NCBI GenBank assembly: GCA_002345205.1
Contig: DDVI01000031.1
Span: forward strand, 1 to 48,029
Origin: Bdellovibrionaceae bacterium UBA2316
GTDB taxonomy: Bacteria; Bdellovibrionota; Bdellovibrionia; Bdellovibrionales; Bdellovibrionaceae
Reading direction: 5' to 3'
Length of the DNA stretch: 48,029 nucleotides
The notes beneath the pieces are model-generated. The model searched no databases. It saw only the letters and a program-made list of their open reading frames with translations, and was not told the DNA's origin. Shown here piece by piece: positions 25,492 through 33,803 of this stretch (within the stretch, counting starts at the first letter, position 1; each line of letters begins with the position of its first letter). The translations under genes were made by a program, and so were the position numbers.

Positions 25492-27483
25492 TTACTCTCC
25501 TTCCTGTAATACGTTTCCAGACTCTGTAGGAGCTTTGGCTTTTTTAACTTTCATATTTTTTAAGCCTTCTTCTATGACTTCAGGATGATATTTTTGGAAG
25601 TAAGCTTGAATAACGTTGCGAACAATCGGAGCCGCACCCGTATTACCGTGGCACGAGTGTTCCGCTAAAACGCCGACCGTGATTTCGGGATTAACTGCCG
25701 GAGCAAAAGCTACGTACCAGCCATGATGTCGCATGTGAATTGGTTTTGAAGCACAATTCGAGTAAATCTGATCCGCCGAGAAGTTCATAACTTGCGATGT
25801 ACCTGTCTTCCCCGCCATTTCGACACCTGGAATTTTCCAGAAGCGAGCCGTGCCGCGTTCACCATTTGCTACTCGGCGCATACCTTCGCGAACGATCGCA
25901 AATGTCTTTTCAGAAATTTTCACACCGTTAGGCTGAACCTGCGAAACATCACGCAATACCTGCGGGAAGTTCTCTTTTAATACTTTGCCTTCTTGATCCA
26001 ATATCTTTTGAATCACGTAAGGCTTAACGACCTTGCCGCCAAGACCTACTGTATTGTAGGCAACCACCATCTGCATCAGTGTCGTATTTACGAAGCCCTG
26101 ACCGATTGCTGTGCTTAAGTTTTCACCCTCTTGCCATTCTTCACCACGATTTTGTTTTTTCCATGCGGAGTTTGGCATGATGCCCGGGACTTCACGAGCT
26201 AACTCGATTCCTGTTTTCTGACCGATGCCAAGCAGGGAAATGTAGTCATACATTTTTTCGATCCCAAGTTTGATACCCATTTGATAGAAGAACACGTTCG
26301 AGCTGCGTTCAATCGCATCGTACACATTCACGTAACCTTGGCCACCTTTTTGGTGATCATGGTACGGGCGTCGACCGAAGTAAAAAACACCCGGAGCATA
26401 GATTAATTGCGTGTCCGTGATTTTCTTTTCTTCTAAAGCTGCAAGTGCCACAAGGGGTTTAAATGTCGACCCCGGAGAATGGTGATCTTGAATAACTTTA
26501 TTTCTTAATGGTTTAAACGGATCGTTGATTAATGTGCTCCACGTTTGTGACGAGATCGCGGTTGCGAACTCATTTGGGTCAAACGAAGGCTCAGAAAGCC
26601 AAGCTAAGATCTGTCCATCTGATTTCATAGCAACGACCGCACCGATGCGTTTTAAATCTGTAAATGATTTATGTGCAGCTTCTTGGATATCACGATCAAT
26701 CGTTAGAACGGCATTGTTACCATGGGCCGCTTCTTGATCTGTGATTTTATCACCGATGATGTTTGGATTTCTAAGGCTTGTTTCGCGGCCATGGGCATCG
26801 ACCTGAATAAAGCTGACACCATCTTGACCGCGCACTTCGCGTTCTAAGTTTTCTTCAAGACCGCTCTTACCAATGATGTCACCTTGTTCAAATTTTAGTA
26901 CGCCTTTGTAAAGTTCATTCAGTAAAGGTAATTGTTTTTTCGAAATCTCACTCACGTATCCAAACAGCTGAGCGCCGTTTTGTTTCAGTGGATAGTGACG
27001 AATGATCGTTTCCCGAATTTCCAATCCCGGAGTATCTAGATTGATACGTTTTAATCGGAATACTTCTTCACGACTTAAGTTTTCTTTTAAACGAATCGTT
27101 GCAAAAGGGCCATTCACGCGGCGACTTCGTTGTACGCGGGTCACGATTTTGTCTGGTTCCATCGATAAGATAGGCGCTAGGCGTGCCGCCATTTCTTCTA
27201 AGTTAACAATGTACTGTGGTGTTAGGATGGCTTCAAAGCCAGGTAAGTTTTGTACTAACGATTTTCCATGACGATCCAGCAGCAAACCGCGAGGAGCCGG
27301 AATCTTGACCTGTTTGATCCTGTTCTTTTCCGAGAAGTCTCTCAGTTCAGAACCAGAAATGATCTGCAAGTACCAAAGTCGCAACGAAAAAATACAGAAC
27401 GTTGTGATGACTAAGGCATAAATATATTTATAACGACCCCAATACTCTTTCGATTCGTCGGGATTACTGACATAATCAGCCAT
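25492..27483 (-). CDS. mrdA: penicillin-binding protein 2
   Basis: A 663-residue class B PBP, the transpeptidase partner of RodA in side-wall synthesis. It has one membrane anchor at about residues 18-40, a dimerisation/pedestal region, then the transpeptidase domain with S339-x2-K342 (GSTFK), S394-S-N396 and K559-T-G (AGKTGTSQ). A short Lys-rich tail follows. It overlaps mreD by eight bases. In a predator that grows as a filament inside or beside its prey, this enzyme would drive elongation. Confidence 0.95.
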   Translation of the reverse strand: MADYVSNPDESKEYWGRYKYIYALVITTFCIFSLRLWYLQIISGSELRDFSEKNRIKQVKIPAPRGLLLDRHGKSLVQNLPGFEAILTPQYIVNLEEMAARLAPILSMEPDKIVTRVQRSRRVNGPFATIRLKENLSREEVFRLKRINLDTPGLEIRETIIRHYPLKQNGAQLFGYVSEISKKQLPLLNELYKGVLKFEQGDIIGKSGLEENLEREVRGQDGVSFIQVDAHGRETSLRNPNIIGDKITDQEAAHGNNAVLTIDRDIQEAAHKSFTDLKRIGAVVAMKSDGQILAWLSEPSFDPNEFATAISSQTWSTLINDPFKPLRNKVIQDHHSPGSTFKPLVALAALEEKKITDTQLIYAPGVFYFGRRPYHDHQKGGQGYVNVYDAIERSSNVFFYQMGIKLGIEKMYDYISLLGIGQKTGIELAREVPGIMPNSAWKKQNRGEEWQEGENLSTAIGQGFVNTTLMQMVVAYNTVGLGGKVVKPYVIQKILDQEGKVLKENFPQVLRDVSQVQPNGVKISEKTFAIVREGMRRVANGERGTARFWKIPGVEMAGKTGTSQVMNFSADQIYSNCASKPIHMRHHGWYVAFAPAVNPEITVGVLAEHSCHGNTGAAPIVRNVIQAYFQKYHPEVIEEGLKNMKVKKAKAPTESGNVLQEGE

Positions 27484-28015
27484 TTAATTCTCCGTGAACT
27501 TCTGATGGCATCTCTGGCTTAAATAAAATATCTAAACGCTTGATAACAGGATACGCGTAGTATGCTAAAAGTGTTGTCGCAAGAATTTGGAACAATCGAT
27601 CCCAAATCAGCAATGGGGATACGCGCGTTTCAAATAAGTACGAGTTAATAATGTAAACAACATTGAATAATGTAATCGATACGCCGGTGATCAAAGTAAA
27701 GTAGGCAGCTCCTGGCCAGTAGACGCGGTTTTTAACGATGTACAACAGAATGTAGTTAAACAAACAGGTCAACATTAAGATACCTAAAGATGAATACGTA
27801 AACAGTGAATAAATAAAAATCGAAGTGTAACAGTATATAACTGATTTCCAATCTTCTTTGTCCAAACCAAAATAGACGAACAAAATAAAACAGAAAAATG
27901 GGGAAGCCCACGTACCAAAGAGCTGATACCAAACCACAGTTTGAAGGGTACATAGAACGTAGGTTAGAAAAAAGAATATGAAGCCGTGTACGACCCGCAA
28001 GCGAGAAAATTTCAA
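27476..28015 (-). CDS. mreD: rod shape-determining membrane protein MreD
   Basis: A 179-residue, strongly hydrophobic protein with five or six membrane segments, a typical size for MreD. Sequence conservation in this family is low, so the call leans on the position between mreC and mrdA. The start is a TTG overlapping the mreC stop as TTGA. MreD links MreC and MreB to RodA and PBP2. Confidence 0.85.
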   Translation of the reverse strand: MKFSRLRVVHGFIFFFLTYVLCTLQTVVWYQLFGTWASPFFCFILFVYFGLDKEDWKSVIYCYTSIFIYSLFTYSSLGILMLTCLFNYILLYIVKNRVYWPGAAYFTLITGVSITLFNVVYIINSYLFETRVSPLLIWDRLFQILATTLLAYYAYPVIKRLDILFKPEMPSEVHGELNG

Positions 28016-28872
28016 TTTTTAGTCTCCGTTGGAGGAATCAATTCAGACATGTCTTGGTTCTTGGCGTTCAAAACTACAAATACTTCTTCTACCTTGGCAG
28101 AATCCACCAGAGGTTTTAAATCAACTTTCAAAGATACGCTGATTTGTTTTTTTTCTGCAGATTCAACGATCGCGATAGGGAAGCCTTTTGGGAAAATATT
28201 ATCAAGTCCGCCCGTGACAACTAAGTCACCCGGGCGAACATCTTCGGTACGTTCTACATATTTTAGAACCGCGCCGGTTTTACCTTTACCCTCAACAATA
28301 CCGTGCGCACGGCTTCGCTGGATCACACCATCAATAACGGCATAACGATCTGTCATGAGTAAAATGTGAGATGTTTTTTGTAGAGGTTTAAATACATATC
28401 CAAGGGCACCCTGAAGAGTCATAACTGCTTGGCCTTCTTTTAAGCCATCTTCTGTGCCTTTGTTGATCGTAATCGTGCTATGATCTGGAATCAAATCACG
28501 GGCAATTACCTGAGCCGCAATCAAATCCATTTTTGTGGATTCTCGGAAAGTTAAAAGCTGTTTCAGGCGTTCGTTTTCTTGATTGATCTCCTCAAACTTT
28601 AGAAGGCGAGTTGCTAGTTCTTGGTTTTGATGTTTCAAGTTTTCATTTTGTTTTTTTATATGAATCAAGTTCAAATACTGGCCAGTAGTCGTTTTCACGC
28701 CCGCACTGTAGTTGTAGAAAAAATCTTGAAAGTGTCCAGCTAACCAAGAAAAAGGTTGTTTGAACCATTCCGAATCGTTTTGCTTTTCTTCCATGTTGAT
28801 GGTGATCAAAGGCATGACCAGAACAAAGACAAAGAATATCAGTTTTTTTATATTAATATTTAAAAAATTCAA
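28012..28872 (-). CDS. mreC: rod shape-determining protein MreC
   Basis: A 286-residue protein: a membrane anchor near residues 10-27, a coiled coil at about 65-105 (QNENLKHQNQELATRL), then the two-beta-barrel periplasmic domain with VTGGLDNIFPKGFPIG-like signature (VVTGGLDNIFPKGFPI). MreC organises PBP2/RodA. The likely start is TTG, with GGAG 7 bp upstream. mreB, normally just upstream, is absent; the next gene points the other way. Confidence 0.93.
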   Translation of the reverse strand: MNFLNINIKKLIFFVFVLVMPLITINMEEKQNDSEWFKQPFSWLAGHFQDFFYNYSAGVKTTTGQYLNLIHIKKQNENLKHQNQELATRLLKFEEINQENERLKQLLTFRESTKMDLIAAQVIARDLIPDHSTITINKGTEDGLKEGQAVMTLQGALGYVFKPLQKTSHILLMTDRYAVIDGVIQRSRAHGIVEGKGKTGAVLKYVERTEDVRPGDLVVTGGLDNIFPKGFPIAIVESAEKKQISVSLKVDLKPLVDSAKVEEVFVVLNAKNQDMSELIPPTETKN

Positions 28873-29057
28873 AAATGAGCTCCTAAAAGTGCGTACAAAT
28901 AAGTCTAAATGAACACCCAGGGCCTAGCAACACATAATAAGCCGTCAATGGCACACCACTTCTTAGGGGGATTGGCGGAAGTTTTGACTTGAAAAGCGCT
29001 AGAAAAAAAGGTGTTATTTAATCTTCGATTTGAACTCGATCAACAAAGAGAGAAAAT

Positions 29058-30653
29058 ATGGATACAAGAAAAGGCCGCGAAAATCGTGACAAACAAGAAT
29101 CTGAAACTTTGAAGGATGTGATGCCACAAGGTGGTTCGACCTTTGATCAGCTGAAAGGCTTGATACAGTCTAGGGATCGTTCTAAGAAAATTATCGGAAC
29201 ACTGTTGTTTGGATTGCCAATTATAATCGTTTTCATTTTTTTCGGGCTACCGAATGACTCCGGCGGTATGGGCGGGGGCGCTTCAAATGCGGCTCGCGTG
29301 AACCGTACGTTCATCTCGTTAGCGGACTTTGCCCAGGAAGAACAACGTATTCAAAAAATGCAAGAATACTATGCACAAATGTTTGGTCAGCCGATCACTT
29401 TCGACCCGGAGCGCCAAAAAGCTATGCGCCGCCAGGCTGTAGAGTCTTTGGTTCAGCTCGAGCTATTGTCCCAGGCGACAGAAAAGGAAAACATCTTGGT
29501 ATCTGATAAAGAGATCCTAAGCTTTATCCAAGATATGAATGAGTTTAAAAAAGATGGTCAGTTCCAGCCTTCATACTATTTCCAGTTACTAGAAGCGAAT
29601 CGTCTATCGCCAGCTACATTTGAAAGCAAAATCAAAAAACAAGTTCAAACCCAACGTACCCGTCAATTGTTCGAAGCGGTGTCTCGTCCCTCACAAATGG
29701 AAGTAGATAAGTTAAACGAACTTAGCCGTCAGCAGTGGAACATCCAGTTTGTTCGTTTGGATCGCGAGGCTCAAGGCAAAAAAGTATCGGTATCGGATGC
29801 AGAAGTGACTGATCATTTAGCAAAAGACGAATTCAAAAAACGTGTTAATAGCTATTTTGAAGCGAATCGTTCCCAGTACGACACACCGGAAAAAGTGTCG
29901 GCTCAGGTGATCGTAGCTAACTTCACTCCAGGTAATGCGGAATCTGAAAAGAAAGCGATGGATAAAATTAATGACCTTCAAAAGAAATCAGAAACTGAAG
30001 ATTTTGGTCAGTTAGCTCAAAAGTTTTCTGATGATGTGGGTACAAAAAATAAAAAAGGTGACTTAGGCTACTTCGCTCGTGGTGAAAAAGAAATGTCACT
30101 TGAACAGGCCGCGTTTTCTTTAGAAGTAGGCAAAGTATCGGCGCCAGTTAAGGGCTTCACGTCATTCCAATTAGTAAAATTAACAGACAGAAAACCAGTA
30201 GTGAAAGCAGAGCTAGCATCGGTGGAAAGAAAAATTGCAGCGGAATTAATTGGTAAAGATAAATTTGAAGGACTACAAGCTCAGTTGGCTGACGCTTTAA
30301 AAGCGGGTCAATTGGATGCGGTTAATGCGGCTTTAAAAACGATGGGTTTAACTTGGGAAGAGACTGGTTTCTTTGGTTTAGATTCAGCTCAGATTCCTAA
30401 ATTGTCGGAAAAAGAATTGAAAATGGCGGCATTAGAATTGTCTCCGAAAAATACGTTATCTAAACAATTAGTGACAGTTAGAAACGTTCACTACGCTCTA
30501 CACTTAAAAGAAACGAAAACTGTAGAAGCAGATAAAAAACGTGACGAAACTAAAATGATGACTCAGCAAGCGTCTAACCAAATGCAAGACGACTGGATCC
30601 AGCAATTCAGACGTTCAAGTACGGTTCAAATTAATCAAGCTGTTTTAGAGTAA
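29058..30653 (+). CDS. SurA/PpiD-type peptidyl-prolyl isomerase chaperone
   Basis: A 531-residue foldase. There is a cytoplasmic N-terminus, a membrane helix at about residues 42-64 (GTLLFGLPIIIVFIFFG), a SurA-like chaperone region, and one parvulin domain at about 275-380 with FGQLAQKFSDD and KGDLGYFARGEM-like KGDLGYFARGEKEM. The single anchor and single parvulin domain resemble PpiD more than soluble SurA. It would assist outer-membrane and secreted proteins leaving the Sec channel. It is divergent from mreC, and the next gene starts 6 bp later, probably as an operon. Confidence 0.87.
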   Translation: MDTRKGRENRDKQESETLKDVMPQGGSTFDQLKGLIQSRDRSKKIIGTLLFGLPIIIVFIFFGLPNDSGGMGGGASNAARVNRTFISLADFAQEEQRIQKMQEYYAQMFGQPITFDPERQKAMRRQAVESLVQLELLSQATEKENILVSDKEILSFIQDMNEFKKDGQFQPSYYFQLLEANRLSPATFESKIKKQVQTQRTRQLFEAVSRPSQMEVDKLNELSRQQWNIQFVRLDREAQGKKVSVSDAEVTDHLAKDEFKKRVNSYFEANRSQYDTPEKVSAQVIVANFTPGNAESEKKAMDKINDLQKKSETEDFGQLAQKFSDDVGTKNKKGDLGYFARGEKEMSLEQAAFSLEVGKVSAPVKGFTSFQLVKLTDRKPVVKAELASVERKIAAELIGKDKFEGLQAQLADALKAGQLDAVNAALKTMGLTWEETGFFGLDSAQIPKLSEKELKMAALELSPKNTLSKQLVTVRNVHYALHLKETKTVEADKKRDETKMMTQQASNQMQDDWIQQFRRSSTVQINQAVLE

Positions 30654-30659
30654 TTTCCA

Positions 30660-31235
30660 ATGGCAAACACCACACCGACCTTCCTAAGGCGTTTTGAGGT
30701 GTTTGCCCCAATCTTGGCGGGTACGACCACGCCCATCCTTGAATCCACATTTATCACCTTGGGCTTTAACGGACCCGTCGATGTTGAATCGGGCATGGTA
30801 CTTAACTTAGTCGAAGTCGATGCGTGGATTGCAAAGTTTAAATCTAGCTCAGGTAAGAAATCATACGGCAGTCGTTGGGGATTCTGTCAGTATGTTAAAG
30901 AAACGTTTGCTCGGTTGATTGATCGTAGCGAGTTCTGCGATATCCGTATTGATTTTCATGATTGGGGTGTGCAGTTTGCGGGTACCGAAACATTTTTGAA
31001 ATGGACCCGTCAATCTGTTCTGAAATCAAAACAGCTTACGTGGCGCTCGCCGGTAGTATTAACGTTGAAGGTTCAAAATCAAAAAAATCCGCCGATCAGT
31101 AAAACTATCGATAGCAAAGTCAGGGAATCACTAGATACAATTCGATTAGATAAATTAAAATGGGCGTTTGCTGGTTTAGCATTTTCTAGCTTCGAGTACG
31201 TAGACCCAAAACTCGGTTGCTCAGTCCGCGTCTAA
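30660..31235 (+). CDS. 6-pyruvoyl-tetrahydropterin synthase-like protein lacking the zinc motif
   Basis: A 191-residue protein. The stretch GPVDVESGMVLNLVEVDAWI at about residues 38-57 resembles the GMVxDFxxLK core of QueD/PTPS enzymes, and a late TETFLKWTRQ resembles their Glu-containing active-site helix. The Cys/HGH zinc ligands expected before the core are missing; the region reads PILESTFITLGFNG. If the fold call is right it is probably not a standard catalyst. It starts 6 bp after the foldase gene. folE2, whose product feeds the pterin pathway, lies 1 kb away. The family call is tentative. Confidence 0.5.
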   Translation: MANTTPTFLRRFEVFAPILAGTTTPILESTFITLGFNGPVDVESGMVLNLVEVDAWIAKFKSSSGKKSYGSRWGFCQYVKETFARLIDRSEFCDIRIDFHDWGVQFAGTETFLKWTRQSVLKSKQLTWRSPVVLTLKVQNQKNPPISKTIDSKVRESLDTIRLDKLKWAFAGLAFSSFEYVDPKLGCSVRV

Positions 31236-31244
31236 AAAGCTATT

Positions 31245-31688
31245 TTATTTCAAAATAAATTTATTAGAAAATGCTTCTGGAAGTAAATCTTTGAATAGAA
31301 TTTTTCTGAATTCTTTGCGGTTGTTTCCGAAAAACACTATCGTGTTGGGAACACAGAATTCAGCCATAACTTGACGACATAGGCCGCACGGTGGCCATTG
31401 GTCTTTCTCGGACGATACGACGACAACCGCCTGTAGAGGCAGTTTCATGTTGTCGGCAATACCTTTAAAGATAGCAACGCGTTCTGCGCACACAGTGCCG
31501 CCATAGGACGAGTTTTCAACATTGCAACCCGTGTACTGTTTTCCATTAGCATCGATTATGGACGAACCAATGTGAAAACCAGAGTAGGGTGCATAAGCAT
31601 TTTTTTGCACGGCATACGCGTTTTCTATCATTGATTTTAGAGTTTGATTCTTTACCTGCGATAACTTGAAATTTTTTACACTGATCAT
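31245..31688 (-). CDS. cdd: cytidine deaminase
   Basis: A 147-residue homotetrameric-type cytidine deaminase, converting cytidine and deoxycytidine to the uridines in nucleotide salvage. Zinc site: C67-A-E69 in GGTVCAER with C101 and C104 in PPCGLC. The substrate motif NVENSSYG is present. It overlaps maf by four bases, and the pair is a minus-strand operon. Salvage of prey nucleosides is a natural role in a predator. Confidence 0.94.
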   Translation of the reverse strand: MISVKNFKLSQVKNQTLKSMIENAYAVQKNAYAPYSGFHIGSSIIDANGKQYTGCNVENSSYGGTVCAERVAIFKGIADNMKLPLQAVVVVSSEKDQWPPCGLCRQVMAEFCVPNTIVFFGNNRKEFRKILFKDLLPEAFSNKFILK

Positions 31689-32290
31689 GTTTTTCCATCC
31701 AAAAAAGGAATTGCAATATTCAGGGAATTGAAAACTTTGGCAAGAGATAAAAGCGGTAAACCTTGAATCGCTGTAAAATCGTCGTTCTTTATAGACTCCA
31801 TTAATTGGATGCCATGCTTTTCAATTTTATAAGAGCCAGCGCAATCTAATGGCTGATCTAAATTTACGTAGGCTGTAACTTGAGCCACTGTTAACGATTT
31901 AAGGGTAATTTGGGTGATATTTAAAATTTCAATTGGTTTGAGTCCATCAAAAACGGTGCAGGCGGTCACAAGCTCGTGAGTTTTGCCTTGCATGCGCATA
32001 AGTTGATCAATCGCTTTTTGAACCGTAACCGGTTTTCCTAGAATGTCGCCTTCAAGCGCCACTAATTGATCACCCGAAATAGTGATGGTCTCAGGCGTAG
32101 CGATCGAGGAGCCTTTTGCATGACTGAGTTTTTGAGCGATTTTATGTGGGTGTTTTAAGTCCGCTATGATTTGATGTTTAACAGTGTCTTCATCAAACTC
32201 TGGTTTAATGCTTTCAAAGGGAATCCCAAGGGTTCCCAGTTGTTCACGGCGATATTTAGAAGTGCTAGCTAAAACGATTTTTTTCATCAT
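31685..32290 (-). CDS. maf: Maf-family nucleotide pyrophosphatase
   Basis: A 201-residue Maf protein that hydrolyses non-canonical or modified NTPs to monophosphates. N-terminal motif LASTSKYRREQL (family LASxSxxRxxxL), then EFDED and ISGDQLV, with the conserved SYKIEKHG region near residue 152. It begins with two adjacent ATG codons. It is coupled to cdd by a four-base overlap, giving a nucleotide salvage and cleaning pair, and is divergent from folE2. Confidence 0.92.
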   Translation of the reverse strand: MMKKIVLASTSKYRREQLGTLGIPFESIKPEFDEDTVKHQIIADLKHPHKIAQKLSHAKGSSIATPETITISGDQLVALEGDILGKPVTVQKAIDQLMRMQGKTHELVTACTVFDGLKPIEILNITQITLKSLTVAQVTAYVNLDQPLDCAGSYKIEKHGIQLMESIKNDDFTAIQGLPLLSLAKVFNSLNIAIPFLDGKT

Positions 32291-32326
32291 TAGACTTTTA
32301 TTTTCTTATTGGCTATAAAGCATCAC

Positions 32327-33202
32327 ATGATCACAGTCGACGCAATGAAAAAATCCTCAGACACTGACCATATTCCTTTGAAATGGGTCGGCATGGAAAA
32401 AATTGTAATGCCGGTTCGTCATTCAATCGCTGGTGAAACGACTAACCTAATTGCTGAATTTGATATTTTTGTAAACTTAGTGAACCCATCGAAAGGCATT
32501 CATATGTCGCGTTTGTACGAATTATTAATTCAGTACACTCAGCAAGAATCAATCAGTTTAGTGGGTATTCGTAAAATATTGAAAAACTTCGTGTCGTCCC
32601 AAAACGGGCTCAGCACAAGCGCTAAAATCTCGATGTCTTTGGTTGTACCGGTGTCTGTAAAAACACTAAAATCTGAAAAACAGTATTTCAAGTCCGTTCC
32701 TTTGCAGTTTTCTTTTGTTCTAAAGCCTGAAGGTGTGAATACAGAAATGAAATTTAAACTGGATTATTCTAGCACGTGTCCACAATCCGCAGCGCTGGCG
32801 CATCAGCTGACAATTGCGGAGCTAGAAAAGCAAAGTATGCTGAGTGCGGCCGAATTAACGGCATGGTATACCCAGCGTGGGTTTGTCGCGACTCCGCATG
32901 CGCAGCGAAGTGAGCTTGCATTGTCCCTTATGGTGAAAGACGAATTTGAATTGAAAGATTTCACAGCATTGTATTTAGGTATTGAGCAGGCCCTAGGGAC
33001 GCCTACGCAAGGAATCGTAAAGCGCGCCGATGAACAAGAGTTTGCGCGTCTGAACGCTGCTAATCTGATGTTTTGCGAGGATGCGGCCCGAAAGATATTG
33101 GTGTTTCTTAAGCAAACCCCTGATCTGCGCTCTGGGCAGGGGAAAGTGAGTCATTTAGAATCCTTGCATTCGCACAACGCGACGGCATTTTTTGAGTTTT
33201 GA
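32327..33202 (+). CDS. folE2: GTP cyclohydrolase IB
   Basis: About 291 residues of the FolE2/MptA family, making 7,8-dihydroneopterin triphosphate from GTP for folate and for queuosine. Landmarks: NPSKGIHMSRL, SSTCPQSAAL containing the catalytic cysteine, and ATPHAQRSE with the conserved histidine. The ATG at 32327 is one possible start; a TTG at 32309 and a later ATG at 32345 are alternatives. FolE2 works with various divalent metals and replaces zinc-dependent FolE in many bacteria, often under metal control; here the next gene is fur, but with its own promoter. Confidence 0.9.
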   Translation: MITVDAMKKSSDTDHIPLKWVGMEKIVMPVRHSIAGETTNLIAEFDIFVNLVNPSKGIHMSRLYELLIQYTQQESISLVGIRKILKNFVSSQNGLSTSAKISMSLVVPVSVKTLKSEKQYFKSVPLQFSFVLKPEGVNTEMKFKLDYSSTCPQSAALAHQLTIAELEKQSMLSAAELTAWYTQRGFVATPHAQRSELALSLMVKDEFELKDFTALYLGIEQALGTPTQGIVKRADEQEFARLNAANLMFCEDAARKILVFLKQTPDLRSGQGKVSHLESLHSHNATAFFEF

Positions 33203-33208
33203 GCCATA

Positions 33209-33236
33209 TTGACATGCATCACAGGTGAATTCTAAT
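33209..33236 (+). promoter_or_regulatory. sigma-70-type promoter of fur
   Basis: TTGACA at 33209-33214 matches the -35 consensus fully. After 16 bp comes TCTAAT at 33231-33236, five of six matches to the -10. Transcription would start at about 33243, inside the Fur box. Confidence 0.75.
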
Positions 33237-33237
33237 T

Positions 33238-33256
33238 GAAAATGATTATCATTACT
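33238..33256. promoter_or_regulatory. Fur box
   Basis: GAAAATGATTATCATTACT is a clear match to the 19-bp Fur consensus GATAATGATAATCATTATC, with 15 of 19 identical positions. It directly follows the -10 and covers the start site, so iron-loaded Fur should repress its own gene and the coupled uvrA. Confidence 0.85.
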
Positions 33257-33287
33257 AGTATCCCTGGTTCAAGGGAGACTTTTGATA

Positions 33288-33803
33288 ATGTTCGAACACA
33301 CTAGCCGCCACAATAATAACGATGAAACTGTACTGCCAATTCCTTCAAATAATGAAACGAGTTATTTTGACGAGAGTTGGACAGAAGATGATCTCAAACA
33401 AATCATTCGCAAGATGAATTTGAAAGTAACGCCTCAACGTATTTTGATTTTGCAAACATTGCACGAAGGCCGAGTTCACATCACGGCGCAAGAGCTTTAT
33501 GAAAAAGTGCAGAAAATCAATTCTGATGTTGGTTTCGCAACGGTATACCGATTCCTTAAAGGTATGGCGGAATCACGTGTTGTGACAGAGTTGCGTATGG
33601 GCTCTATGCCAACTCGCTATGAATTAACACCAAAGAAACATCATGATCATATGACCTGCACAGCGTGCGGAAAAATCGTTGAATTTCAAAATAAAAACAT
33701 AGAAGATCATCAAGAAAAAGTAGCGAAGCAATACGGCTTCAAGCTGACTCATCACGTTCTTGAACTCTATGGAATTTGCACTTCATGCCAGATGAAAAAA
33801 TAA
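33288..33803 (+). CDS. fur: ferric uptake regulator Fur
   Basis: A 171-residue Fur-family repressor. About 30 polar residues precede the winged-helix domain (LKVTPQRILILQTL, then VGFATVYRFLK). The dimerisation domain has HHDHMTC and two CxxC pairs (CTAC, CTSC) for structural zinc. The extension makes it longer than the usual 140-150. The Fur box at its promoter argues for Fur rather than Zur or PerR. ATG 33288 is preferred; a TTG two codons earlier also follows the GGGAG site. Confidence 0.9.
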   Translation: MFEHTSRHNNNDETVLPIPSNNETSYFDESWTEDDLKQIIRKMNLKVTPQRILILQTLHEGRVHITAQELYEKVQKINSDVGFATVYRFLKGMAESRVVTELRMGSMPTRYELTPKKHHDHMTCTACGKIVEFQNKNIEDHQEKVAKQYGFKLTHHVLELYGICTSCQMKK

